Position numbers and translations under genes: made by a program. From contig NZ_FMYP01000001.1 in assembly GCF_900096565.1 (NCBI RefSeq), positions 30,086 to 94,085 on the forward strand: a stretch of 64,000 bases of DNA. Direction: 5' to 3'. Below, in pieces: positions 36,901-45,800 of the stretch. The first letter of the stretch is position 1. Each line of letters opens with the position of its first letter. A model generated the notes under the pieces. That model was not told where the DNA came from, did no database searches, and worked only from the letters and a program-made list of their open reading frames with translations. This stretch comes from Williamwhitmania taraxaci. GTDB taxonomy: Bacteria; Bacteroidota; Bacteroidia; Bacteroidales; Williamwhitmaniaceae.

Positions 36901-39900
36901 CCGGGATTAGCGTAGGGGCTCCTACTGGGAAGGTAAAACTGGTGGCAGAAGATGAGTATACCTTAGTGATACCCCCGTCGCCGGCATTTCCGCTGGTTTG
37001 TATATATCGGGTGGCGCTTGCTCCGACAACGGTTGCCGATGCACCCAATTTTAGGTTGTATGTCTTTAAATCGAATAGTTTATCCTGCGAAAGGGTAAGG
37101 GTTCCGTTCACGGTAATATTGGAGCCCAATGAAATTGGGGCTGTACCCGTATTATTATTCAACTCCAGATTCTGAAAAATACCATTTCCATCGCCGGTTA
37201 TTAGCTGCGAAACATTATCATTGAGCACAATCTTGCCTGTGCCGGAATGAATGCCTGAATTGTATAGGTAGGATGCAGTGGCGATTGTGCCTGCAAGATT
37301 TATCGTTTTACCGCCATCGGCTAAATTACCGCCAACGATCATCATGGAGTCGGCAACCGAGATTGTTGTTTGTGATCCTGATAGGGTTAACGTAGTTCCT
37401 ACAGGTTTATCAACCTTGAATTTATTTAAAGCAAGGGCTGTTGCTAAGTTTATCGTAAAATTCTGAGATCCGGTTCCATTAAAAATTGTCCAGTTTGTAC
37501 CCGGAGTATAGGTGGTTCCATTGGCAATAGAGAAATTACCGCCCACCGAAACATTCAAATTATTAGCCGTTACCTCTCCTGATGTAAGGGTTAAGTTTTT
37601 TATGACGGACAAGGGATAGGTATCTAATTGCACGGTGGTTGCACTGCTTGCTCTTTCAATAATTACATTGCCAAGTGGAGCATTTGATCGGACGTAATGA
37701 ATGGCCGCATCGGCGCCTCCGCCGGTTCCAGTAGTTGGAAGTAAATGGATTGTACCATCGGTAACGTTAATATTGCCTGTGGAAGATAACACATCAAAAA
37801 CTCTACCTCCAACGCCACATGCATCATAAATTCGAACGGTACCTCCCGACATGGTAAACACATTGGTTGCTTCATTTAGGTTGAAGGTTCCTAACGTCGG
37901 ATCCAAATAACCATCAGCTCTAATGGTATTTAGTGTGGTATTTTTCAACGCCGCGATATTCGAATAGTCAAGTGTATGCTGAAAGCGTCCACGAAGAATA
38001 AATGTACCTGCCGATTGATCGTAAGAGGCCAAACCGCCTCCGCCACCTGCAGAGCGTAGTTGCTTGGCATCAACAGTACCGCCTCTAATCACAAATTGCC
38101 CTGATGCGATACTCCAAGTAATTAAACCACCCGATTCTCGGGTCGAAAAATACCCATTGTTTACCTTAAATTTCCCATATACCGAAAAGGAACTACAACC
38201 GCCTTTGCCCACTCCATTAACCAAACCGGTTCCACCGGCCACACCGTAAGCTACATTTACTTCGCCGTAATCGTCGGCAGTTGATAGCACAATAACTTCC
38301 GATCCATCAAGGGTAAGCGCACCATTGGCTGGGATATAAAAATCGGAATTTGGACTAGCAGCAACACCTTCGGCGCATGTGCCCTCCGAAAGGGAAGGAA
38401 TAATAGTTAATCCTTTTAAGACTAATGTTCCTGTGCGAATCCATAATGCTTTTTTAAGATTAGGATTACTTCCTCCACCATCGCCCCCTGCAATATTTGC
38501 TCCATATAAGCGAAAATTAGGATATGCCGAGGAGTAAACGGTTAGCGAGAAACTCTGATCGACTCCTTTGTCTAATACTAAATTATAGAATATGGTGGTA
38601 TTATTACAGGTAAGGGTATTGTCGTTAGCTCCCTGAAAATAAACTGTTGCAATTCCGGTGGTAGCATCCTGAACTGTAGGTGGAAAGAGATTGAAAATAG
38701 GGTAGGCAATATTTGTAAATTTCACCGTTCCATTATTCGTAAAATTTCCCTTGATTACCACTCGGTGCGATTGGGCATCATAGTAATTAATAAATGGAGC
38801 AGCCGAAACAGATGCAATATTCAGTGGACTGGTTACGGTATTTGTTACTCCGGTACCAACGGTCATTGAAGCTCCTGCATCTACCGTAACATTACCATTT
38901 ATGGTAAGCTGTCTTCGCGCTGCAGTGGTATTATCATTTATTCGGTATGTACCTTGTTTCACTTGCAAATCACCGTTGAGGATAATGTCGTTCATTTGTG
39001 TTGCGATAACTCCCGGAGCCTTAATGCGCAGGTTGTTATAGGTTGTTTGGACTGCAGGTAGTGTGAAATCGGTTGCATTATAGTACTCAGTTGTACCACC
39101 TCCGCTATTGACAAATGTATTTGTTGTAGCAGTAGGGAAACTTGCCGAAGCCAATCGCAATGTTCCGCTGCCGTTCAATGTCATTAATCCGGAGGTAAAG
39201 CTGTAGGTTGCCATATCAAGAATACCTCCCTCGTTGATATTCACTTCGAGGTTTGCCACGGCAATATCCGAAGGAAGGGTAACCGTTCTGCTAGTTAGAA
39301 TAACTACTGCATCACCTGCACCTGGGATAGTAGAACCCACCTGAGTTGTTCCACCGGGGTCGGATGTCCAGGTTGTGGGCACATCCCAGTTGCCGGTTTG
39401 GTAAGAGAAGTAGGTTCCCGGCACTGGGCCTGCTGTCCATAGGGTGCTGGTACCCTTAATATCGGTGGTCCCGGTTATGGTAAATGAGTTGGCCCCAAAT
39501 GTTTTGGTTCCGGTTGGAACTTGCCAAGTTACATTGGGCTTGTTGTATATTTCTGTAGGAAATGTAGTTATCTCTGCCGGAGCGTAGGTGAAGGTAGCCG
39601 TTATGGTTTTTCCTGCACTGGAGGTAATAACATCCCAAAATTTTTGGAGGTATTTCGAACCTAGTGTAAATATTTTTTCGGTTCGGGCATTAACGGTGCC
39701 GGTAGTTGCGCTTATGGCATCGATACTTGCCGGAGAGTAGAATCCGCCTGCACCAATTGGAAAATGGATAGGAAGAGTGGCGATGGCATTCCTAATAAGG
39801 TAACCGGTGCCATTCGTCTCTATCATGTTTGTGGCACTAAAGGCTGCGCCTTGTATGGCGTTGGTTGCATTGTTGGATATGGTTAAGCTGTTGTTGCCCA

Positions 39901-41731
39901 GCTGTAGTATGCCGGAGGTTAGGGTTAGGGTATTGGCAACCGTGGTGGCTCCTTGTAGCGATTTTGTTCCGCCCCCAGACACTGTTAAATTTTGGTAATT
40001 TGCACTTGCAAAGACCTGTTGTGCCAATGCACTTGTGTAATTTACATTACTTCCTGATGCTGCAGTTGTATTCAGTGTGCTTAGGGCGTTGTTTGCTCCA
40101 CCTAAATTCAATGTATGGGCAAGGCCGGCCCCAGTCATGTTAATTGTTCCGGTTACATTAATCAGATCTCCTGTAAGATTTAGAGTTTTGGCAAGAACGG
40201 TACCAAAATCTAGAATTCCATCAACAGTTGCACTTCCTGCAATATTCCAGGTTGCGGGTGCTCCTCCTAACGCCAGCGTTGCATTATTATTAATTATCAG
40301 ATTGCCGGCTATGTTATAATTTCCGGAAGCATTTTTTGTAGTTGCTGTGCCACCTGTAGTTAATGTAAGGTTACCGTATACAGGTGTATTTGAAACAGTT
40401 TGACCCACATTGGCTTGGTAAGCAATTGTGCTGTTAGCATTTAAACTGTATGCAAGAAATGTTGGTAAATTTACCACGTTTGTAGTAGACGTTGAACCCA
40501 AGGTCAGGGTAGTTCCTGCATCCATGGTCAGTGTTCCAATGCCATTTCCTGTAATTTGTCGTGCACCAGTTGCTAGGGTTGAACTGCCTTGTATTGTAAG
40601 GTTATTGTTTACTGTAATATCGAAGGCGAGAGTTTTTGTGCCGCTTGTTGCAATTATAAGGTTTCCATATGCTGGCGCGTTTGCAACAGTTTGGTTTCCA
40701 TTGGACTGATATATTACCGTACTGTTGTTGTTTAATGTAATATTTGCAGCTGAAAAATTTGAAGGAAAAGTAGTGGCAGTTGCACTCCCTGTGTTTCCTA
40801 AGGTTAAAGCTGTTCCAGCATCCATGGTGAAGGTGCCAGCAGCATTACCGGTAATATTATATACATCGGAAGCTAAAACAGCACTACCCTGAATGGCCAG
40901 ATTCCTTACTGTAGTTGCGCCAATAAGGGTTTTTGTTCCGCTGGTCGATACGGTTAAATTATAATATGTGTAATTACCTATATTTTGTGCTCCTGCATCA
41001 TTATAGTTGACTGTTCCTGATGTTGGTGCTGTAGGGCCACCACCAGCGGTACTGGTTATAGCCCCTCCGGTAATAGTTCCACCAACGTTTAATGTACCTT
41101 CTGCGGTAAATAGTAAATAGGTTTCGAAATTGGCACCGCTCATGGTGATATTTCCACTTACCGTTACAATACTGTTGGCATCTGAAAGCAAAAGGTAGTT
41201 GTCACGGTTTGCCCCAGGTGTATCATTCATTGTAATGCTGCTGCAAGTCAGTGAACCACCTGACACATCAATACTTGCATTTTCATTACCGTTTCCAATA
41301 TTTGTAAAGGTAATAGCGTTAGTTACAGCTAGGCTTGTCGATGCCGGAATGGTTAAACTGATTAGGCCGTTAGCTCCTCCAGTATAATTTATAAGCAAGC
41401 TGTTGCAGGAGTAGTCGCCATCCAGGGTAACTGTTAGATTGCCATTCCTTGCGATTACAACATCATCGCCTAAGCCTGGAATTGTGCCTGCTGAAGCCCC
41501 CGCTGCGCTTACAGTTGACCATGCGGTTAAGCTCGACCAATTATCGTTGCCCGCGGCAGTTCTCCAATAGTAGGTTGCACCAAATGAATTTAACCCCATC
41601 ATAACTACTAAGAGTAGCGTTATAGTCAGTGTTTTACGCAGTATTCCTGTTGTTTTTTTGGAAAACAAGTGCAGGTTGAGTAGAGATTGTTTCATTGTAT
41701 TGGGGTTGGTTGCAGGGGCCATTATCTTCAT
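30962..41731 (-). CDS. Giant secreted beta-helix/Ig-like surface protein A, 3589 aa
   Basis: The protein has an N-terminal signal peptide (hydrophobic TLTITLLLVVMMGLNSFGA, cleavage likely after FGA). An internal Met13 gives a cleaner signal peptide than Met1. Four large modules each open with a G-x-W-x(n)-W segment: near residues 60, 777 (TGNWDVPTTW), 1760 (SGPWNVASTW) and 2697 (DGDWNNPAIW). Each is followed by long runs of Asn/Thr/Gly-rich beta repeats (such as LTSGILQLGNNSLTI) that suggest a right-handed beta-helix or stacked beta-roll. Ig/PKD-like domains fill about 3100-3560. The chain ends KIPETGPQYHVPNNFAQ. I see no typical type IX secretion C-terminal domain. It is probably an adhesin or cell-surface filament and is paralogous to the gene at 42882. 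Confidence 0.85.
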   Translation of the reverse strand: MKIMAPATNPNTMKQSLLNLHLFSKKTTGILRKTLTITLLLVVMMGLNSFGATYYWRTAAGNDNWSSLTAWSTVSAAGASAGTIPGLGDDVVIARNGNLTVTLDGDYSCNSLLINYTGGANGLISLTIPASTSLAVTNAITFTNIGNGNENASIDVSGGSLTCSSITMNDTPGANRDNYLLLSDANSIVTVSGNITMSGANFETYLLFTAEGTLNVGGTITGGAITSTAGGGPTAPTSGTVNYNDAGAQNIGNYTYYNLTVSTSGTKTLIGATTVRNLAIQGSAVLASDVYNITGNAAGTFTMDAGTALTLGNTGSATATTFPSNFSAANITLNNNSTVIYQSNGNQTVANAPAYGNLIIATSGTKTLAFDITVNNNLTIQGSSTLATGARQITGNGIGTLTMDAGTTLTLGSTSTTNVVNLPTFLAYSLNANSTIAYQANVGQTVSNTPVYGNLTLTTGGTATTKNASGNYNIAGNLIINNNATLALGGAPATWNIAGSATVDGILDFGTVLAKTLNLTGDLINVTGTINMTGAGLAHTLNLGGANNALSTLNTTAASGSNVNYTSALAQQVFASANYQNLTVSGGGTKSLQGATTVANTLTLTSGILQLGNNSLTISNNATNAIQGAAFSATNMIETNGTGYLIRNAIATLPIHFPIGAGGFYSPASIDAISATTGTVNARTEKIFTLGSKYLQKFWDVITSSAGKTITATFTYAPAEITTFPTEIYNKPNVTWQVPTGTKTFGANSFTITGTTDIKGTSTLWTAGPVPGTYFSYQTGNWDVPTTWTSDPGGTTQVGSTIPGAGDAVVILTSRTVTLPSDIAVANLEVNINEGGILDMATYSFTSGLMTLNGSGTLRLASASFPTATTNTFVNSGGGTTEYYNATDFTLPAVQTTYNNLRIKAPGVIATQMNDIILNGDLQVKQGTYRINDNTTAARRQLTINGNVTVDAGASMTVGTGVTNTVTSPLNIASVSAAPFINYYDAQSHRVVIKGNFTNNGTVKFTNIAYPIFNLFPPTVQDATTGIATVYFQGANDNTLTCNNTTIFYNLVLDKGVDQSFSLTVYSSAYPNFRLYGANIAGGDGGGSNPNLKKALWIRTGTLVLKGLTIIPSLSEGTCAEGVAASPNSDFYIPANGALTLDGSEVIVLSTADDYGEVNVAYGVAGGTGLVNGVGKGGCSSFSVYGKFKVNNGYFSTRESGGLITWSIASGQFVIRGGTVDAKQLRSAGGGGGLASYDQSAGTFILRGRFQHTLDYSNIAALKNTTLNTIRADGYLDPTLGTFNLNEATNVFTMSGGTVRIYDACGVGGRVFDVLSSTGNINVTDGTIHLLPTTGTGGGADAAIHYVRSNAPLGNVIIERASSATTVQLDTYPLSVIKNLTLTSGEVTANNLNVSVGGNFSIANGTTYTPGTNWTIFNGTGSQNFTINLATALALNKFKVDKPVGTTLTLSGSQTTISVADSMMIVGGNLADGGKTINLAGTIATASYLYNSGIHSGTGKIVLNDNVSQLITGDGNGIFQNLELNNNTGTAPISLGSNITVNGTLTLSQDKLFDLKTYNLKLGASATVVGASATRYIQTSGNAGDGGITKVYSSSATSFTFPVGAPTLIPARAVKYTPATIAFGTLPTTYGSITIVPVGYEHPNTTMKNRSLTYFWRVKSAGFTLGSATITHSYSYSQNDVVTGTGITEDEYKAAKYNNTTYTWTKGTVNDVDDAINNVIGGAGTTLAGVNYIDGEFTAGDDNGGEPFGTPTKFYSLTSGPWNVASTWSNTGHAGLPASTTPGANDVVVIGNNNTVTLTANASCASLQIETGAILDIYTYTGSTFSIVLSHPNGNGLFRVTTPATANNTIPGFFTFPSGDFTDFNVNSGTTEFYDIDGDVGALYILPANVTQYGNLIVRAKGGDNLVLPNNAYTTIYGDLTCTGDATTAWIAMSWNTNIWPYGDATAYNPTIEKTIRVMGNLNINAGSFEFFNDQTPQHLIVEGNVTIAEGAVMEYYAAYPFATPVITNTLAIGGSLINNNRVTLSSTSGGRAYNVYTTFFGMNSASITNTAGTPTTVFSNVTVNKGTSQADTLTINIGGTLTTPNDNWLTLQNGTLKYSRTDPGTDFTITRATPFTIPSTAGLYIDYPDNASNRNILIANSNVNTNDLYLNGKLTVANGKVYVGPINGTTVNNNDIEYSGGGASTIDIRGGNLIVNGQIRRNPSSTNGVLKYYQSGGNLIVNGQAAIPGNAKFEVENNPGSVFNMSGGTITIVRGGGTTFGDLYIRAASSTVTGGEIIFTQSPSIGPVVDAVQNYILDANVALNNLTITGKTSGTARNAKVTIFTSALTLNGDLMLSNANSILDMNTNLNINLTVKGGFTNNGAYNHYNNLTTFSGGIQSIQGNTATDFYNLLVNPVTSLTLIRDITVFNNLELRTGQLLNSTFNVNVKGNLINKANYDGDAVQGGVILNGSNLQSISGTGTFGRLELNNSAGATLLNDITLQKNFKLTTGIFDINEFLLTLGVNSSIEGSSFSKTKMITTDGVFSDLGLQKYFDVYSGPGLTFVYPLGTSDKYTPAVLTYTANTQVGYIRVSNVNSNHPGVFDPNNVLGYYWEVKSDGIKGVAGSLVFSYLQADVKVNGINTEAEYIAAALLNPPIGTSWIKSATGPTTDNVNETINTITFDYPLSDNLSGEYTCGIDAALPNNVPEFRSIADGDWNNPAIWEQINIIDPYVLTTGPNGFIVTISPQDTVSIDANYAFTYRMTINGRLRVVYPYMGNNFGTVYGNGTLYLESATFPAGRYTNFFDCANSATLEYGGTRSFTIIADLFSSIPKLHFTGTGVRALPNKDLTICTQLLIDGPTLDNSVSNKKLIIQGTMERYNTGAFICGSGAGAIVSFAGSAPQIIGGTLGDFSGANAFNHFEINNPTGLTINTGGAFEVGGNLLLTNGNITTNSTSKLTITNTAINCVTPSGGSVSSFVDGPLIKSINQGDDFIFPLGKDTNLGNKLTLSQTQTGTLLWTAEYFNPNPTYTSFTAPLTYVNSKDYWTINAPASSQAIVNLKWDPSSDLTPLMTQNGLTDMRVATYNTGTTKWEEITTSTASGNNNNGTVTTTSRITIPGTGTSDFSTACINVTKPRARLNPAAAVCGALGIPVSFTGVDATNLNYILNYEKGGVAQAPITVSALPFTLPTDASGTTYQLISFTYNNLPHIAPVVTGVVDPAIVTTYTVPTTATAGGDQSICGATSATLAGNEPTTGTGLWSIISGIGGTVSNPTIFNSLFTGTNGSSYTLRWTITNGGCSSFDDVIITFPLNPVKPVSFILSSSSVCRGQQNVLYSVANDPTVTYTWAYTGLNTVVTANGNSASLNFASDAGSGSLSVYTTNGCGNSAPLSMGVTVNLLPQIFSVTGGGAYCTGGTGVAVGLNGSVVGVDYTLYRDGVTTGNTVAGIGAVISFGLQTIVGTYTAIAQNTTTLCTENMNLSRTVTVNPLPNATIAINPVLDTLCNGDNTEIVIDFTAGASPFTVTISDQAAIPITQVIPTIAADPYTFSPATPPAYVDGATPFTNYYYTITFLTDNNGCTRTNIGNEKVTVFKIPETGPQYHVPNNFAQ

Positions 41732-41886
41732 TTCGAGTAGCGTTTTAGCGTAATGTATTCTGTTCTCAATTTACGATATTATTGGGAGTATTGATGCTTA
41801 GCGCCATTAATTTGGTTGGCTAAAAGTAAAACTTCCCTCTCAGTTACTTATTACTAGCAAAGAATGTCCTAAAATCGGGTTAGAAG

Positions 41887-41894
41887 CAAAAATA
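41887..41894 (-). promoter_or_regulatory. Putative -7 element upstream of giant gene A
   Basis: The minus strand reads TATTTTTG, fitting TAnnTTTG, about 155 bases before the first ATG. The same octamer occurs twice upstream of giant gene B. No clear -33 element is seen. Confidence 0.35.
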
Positions 41895-42240
41895 GTAAAT
41901 AAGAAGCAATATTTGAACCATTTGCTACATTGCGTTGTAATAAAACCGATTGATGTTTATGTTGATTATAATATACCATAAAACGACCGTTTTTGGACAT
42001 TCTATTGCATTCAAGTTATTTACGCTGTTCAATTTAGTGTAAATCACTCATTGTCCTAACGAACAATAGAGCAATAAGGTTATTCAGGATATGACGCAAT
42101 GCTCTTTTTTTTGATGTGATGCAGCAATGCTTTGAGGAATACAACTATATATTGAGGTAATGAAGTCAATTGGACAATACGGCAATGTGCCAATTATACA
42201 ATGAAAAATTAGACCTATGTTGTAAGTTGAAGTGCTTATT
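41895..42240. other. Non-coding stretch between the two giant genes
   Basis: A/T-rich DNA with no credible gene. Near 42183 is a CAATGTGCCAATTATACAATG sequence-like motif that also appears near 28720, 30215 and 54712 beside other repeat blocks. Confidence 0.5.
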
Positions 42241-42251
42241 TACTAGCTATT

Positions 42252-42381
42252 ACCCCCGCCTTTTAGGCCGAGGTAACTCTGCTTGTGGTAGTGGATAATT
42301 TGCCCCGTCCTTTAGGCCGCGGTAATGTTTGTTGTGGCAGTGGACTACGGATAATTTGCCCCGTCCTTTAGGTCGGGGATA
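42252..42381. repeat. Three short stem-loop repeats
   Basis: CCCCCGCCTTTTAGGCCGAGG (42253 onward), CCCCGTCCTTTAGGCCGCGG (about 42303) and CCCCGTCCTTTAGGTCGGGG (about 42359) are spaced about 50-56 bases apart and separated by related TTGTGGTAGTGGA/TTGTGGCAGTGGA sequence. Each can fold as a CCCCG(T/C)CC...GG(C/T)CG(C/G)GG hairpin. Confidence 0.7.
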
Positions 42382-42544
42382 ACAAATGCAAAATGGATAG
42401 GTGGCGCGCACTACAACCGCATATCGAATGGTATCATCCTCGCCACCATTTAGATAGTAAAGGTTATCTATTTCTCATTTTTCCTCTGTGTTCTCAGTGT
42501 CTCTGTGTTCCTTTTATTTTCCCACTGGTTATCTTAGTGCAAGG

Positions 42545-42665
42545 AGACTAGAAGCATGCCGGACTTTCAGCCCTGAATAACTCTCTGCTCTTACACACAG
42601 GGCTGCGCCCTGTGCTTTTACAGGCAGGCCTTTCAGGCCTATTTTCTCTTCGGCATAAATAACTG
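42545..42665 (-). repeat. Three-hairpin intergenic element, copy 2 (inverted)
   Basis: On the minus strand the order is TTTATGCCGAAGAGAAAAT, AGGCCTGAAAGGCCT, ACAGGGC-GCA-GCCCTGT, then AGGGCTGAAAGTCCGGCATG, the same as copy 1 at 1073-1195. It lies between the two giant genes. The flanking 42480-42540 and 42705-42840 contain TCTGTGTTCTCAGTG-type repeats. Confidence 0.75.
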
Positions 42666-42847
42666 GGGCGACAGGTAACAGACGATTTATTCAACAACTT
42701 TTCGGTGTTCCTTATGTTTTCTAATGGTTCCCTGTTTCTCTTTTGTTTCTCTATGTTCTCAGTGCCTCTATGTTTCTTTTGCTTTTATTGGATTGAATGT
42801 TTCTCCGTGTTCTCAATGCCTCTGTGTTTATTTTCCAATATCAAGAA

Positions 42848-42881
42848 AAACACCCCGACTTATTCGATCGGGGCGTTTCTT
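42848..42881 (-). terminator. Intrinsic terminator of giant gene B
   Basis: On the minus strand AAACGCCCCGA pairs with TCGGGGTGTTT, with one G-U pair that is possible only in the minus-strand transcript. It starts at the stop codon. The loop differs by one base from the terminator of giant gene A. Confidence 0.88.
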
Positions 42882-45800
42882 TTACTGTGCAAAGTCGTTG
42901 GGCACATGATATTGCGGCCCCGTTTCGGGAAGGCGATGAATGGTTACATCCCACTCAAGCGCAACGGGACATCCAGCAGGGGTTGTATTTACCACAACAA
43001 AAACCTTTTTGGAAACGCTAGTTGCAGCAGCCAATGGACCAATAAAGATTGCAGCATTAGGCTTCCATGTCACGGTTACGGAGCTGGTATTGCCCGGAAG
43101 TGTAACGGTTCCTATATTATCTTCAATACTCCACAGATAGGTCCATGTTGCATTGTTTGTCACGGAAAAACCATCGCCGGCTTGACCTGCGCAAGTAGAT
43201 GCGTTGCCCGATATTTTTACGGCACTAGGTGTCGTATTTACTGTAATATCGATGGTTCGAGCTGTGCTGGTTCCACAGGAATTAGTTGCCGTAACGTTTA
43301 GTTTGCCAGAGGTTGCTGTGGCACCAAAGCTAACCAATACGCTATTGCCAGTCCCGGTAATTGTAGCTCCAGTTCCAACGGTGTAGCTCCATGTGTAGGT
43401 TGTAACCAACGGATCGTTGGGAACGGTATACACAACGTTGCTTTCGCCCTGGCAAACGGATGCCTTGCTGGCAGTATACGCCGCTGGTTGATCCGGAGTT
43501 TTATTCCAGGTAATGGTGCGGGTATCTGTGGCATTACTACAGCCATTAGCCCCGGTAAGGGTAAGGGTAGCGGTAGTTGTTCCCGAGGCAGCGGCAGGTG
43601 TAAAAGTAGCCAACGCCGGATTTGGGTTTTGTGTCCAAGTGCCACCTGCGCCCGACCATGTTGGTGTGCCCGTGTAAGATCCACCAGCCGAAGCACCGGT
43701 AAGGGCAATGGGGGCGGTGCCAGTACACACATTCGAATTTGGTCCGGCCTCGGCCACTGGTGCCTGGAATACAGTAACTGTAGTGCTAGCTGTTCCCACA
43801 CAACCCTTTGTGTCGGTTACGGTGTAAGTCAGGTCGTAAGCACCTCCTGTGGCGTTCGTAAAGGAGGGGTTAGTTGTCGTTGTGTTCGAGAGGGAGGCTG
43901 CACCCGTTCCTGTCCATGCGTTAAGGGTATAGGGCAGGGCTCCTCCTGTTGGGGTTGCCGTTAGTGTAATAGGGGTTCCCGAGCAGGTGGATGGCGATGC
44001 CGGTGCAATGGTGGCAGTGGGTGGTGTAAAGGCTGTAATTGGGTAGTTAGCCGAAGCTGTTCCCGTGCTACAACCGTTGGTTCCGGCAACGGTTAGGTTT
44101 CCGTTGGTTGCCGCGGCGGAGAAGTCGATAGTAACGCTATTGCCCGTCCCGGTAATGGTAGCACCACCACCTGAGTAGCTCCAAATGTAGCTGGTGGCAT
44201 TGGTAACTGCCGGAACGGTATAGGTGTATCCTGTGGCTCCCTTGCAAATTTCAGATGGACCCGAAATTGCGCCTGCGGCCGCAGGGGTGGAGGCAGTATT
44301 TACGGCAACGGTAAAGGTTGAAACAGTCCCGTTTCCACAGCCATTTACTCCCCTAACCGTGATGGTTGTAGTACCGGCAGTTGGGAATGTAAGGTTAATG
44401 GAGTTTGTGGTGCTGGCGCCGGTTGCTCCATTATCTCTTGTCCAGGTGTAAGAGGTTGCGTTAGCAATTGCAGGAACGGAGTAGGTTTGTGTCGATGCCC
44501 TACATACCGAAGCAGGACCCGAAATTGTTCCGGCTGCTACCGGTAGAGGATTTACAGTAACGGCAATGGCGCTACTAGTTGAGGAGCAAGCACCTGCATT
44601 TGTTCCAATCACATCCACCGATTGAGTCCCAACGGCTAGGGTAGATGTGGTGTAGGTATTGCTGGCTCCATTTTGAATGGTTGCACCATTAACCCTAAAC
44701 CGATAGTTGGTTAGGCCTGCAGTGGCCGTAAAGGTAATGCTCGTTCCTTGGCAGATGGTAGCTAATGCTGGGCTGCTGGAAAGAACGATGGTTGGAATAG
44801 GGCTCACGTTTACGGTAACGGAGGTTGTTCCCGTTATGGTGCCTGCCACACCATTGGCGGTGATACCGGTTAGGGTATAAACGGTAGTTGCCGATGGGGC
44901 TACTGTAATGCTGTAAGGACTTGTTGCTAGTGCGGGAGTAGTAACGTTGGTAGCCCCAACCTTATAGGTCAAAACCCACGGGGGAGTTCCTGAGAATGCA
45001 ACAACCATGGTGGTTGAACTTCCGTTACAAAGATTCACAACACCCGGGCTTGTAAAAGAGGCCGAGCTGGCCGAAAGTGGGGTAACCGAGGCTAGCGTAA
45101 AGTAGCTATAGCTCCCAAAGTTCACCGCCGAAGTGGTGGTAATTGTCCCATTAGTGCTTGTTCCCGATACCGATGCGCCGGTTCCAACAACTTCCCACTT
45201 ATTGGTTGCGCCATTCCATCCCACAATCCGTAGGTTGGCTAAATCAGGAATTGTGCTAGCCACATCACTCGATCCGTCCAGAAATATGCTTATGGTAGAT
45301 TGACCTCCTGTAGGGGCTTGTATCTTCCAGTATTCTGAGTGACTTACAGTGGTTATAGGACTCCCAAAATTAGCGGTTGAATATCCTGCTAAATCGGGAT
45401 TTGCATAGAAGTAGGCTGCATTCCAATCGTTAATACCTGCAGGTCCGGATACGTTTTGCAGTGCAATAGGGCCGTGGGCTTTGGTGTTGGAGAAGTTACC
45501 AATTGGGAATGTAAAGCTGTTGCCGGTGATCATCTCCTTGGTGAGTGTTCCATTAACAAAGGAGAGTGGCGATCCGGCTGTAGGTGTTACAAATGCATTG
45601 TAGTTTAATCGAAAGAGGCTTCCGGGGGTTATGTTTACTAATCCATTAGTAAGCTTCAACTCACGGTCTATCTCTACATCGTTAAGGATATTCACGTCGT
45701 TTACATTGTTTACCTCAAGGTTGTTTAGCGCATTGGCGTTGGAAAACGAACCGGAAATACTCTGTGGAAGAGAACCAATTAAGGCAATGGTTGCATTGGC

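Noticed and set aside
31278-41387. Many plus-strand open frames opposite the giant genes
   Set aside because: They are shadows caused by the repetitive Thr/Asn/Gly codon usage of the giant genes. They have Val/Pro-rich, family-free sequences.
42882-42935. LPETG in the C-terminus of giant protein B as a sortase signal
   Set aside because: The motif is followed by only 12 polar residues, with no hydrophobic stretch or basic tail. The paralogue has IPETG, and class A sortase anchoring is not expected in a Gram-negative Bacteroidota.
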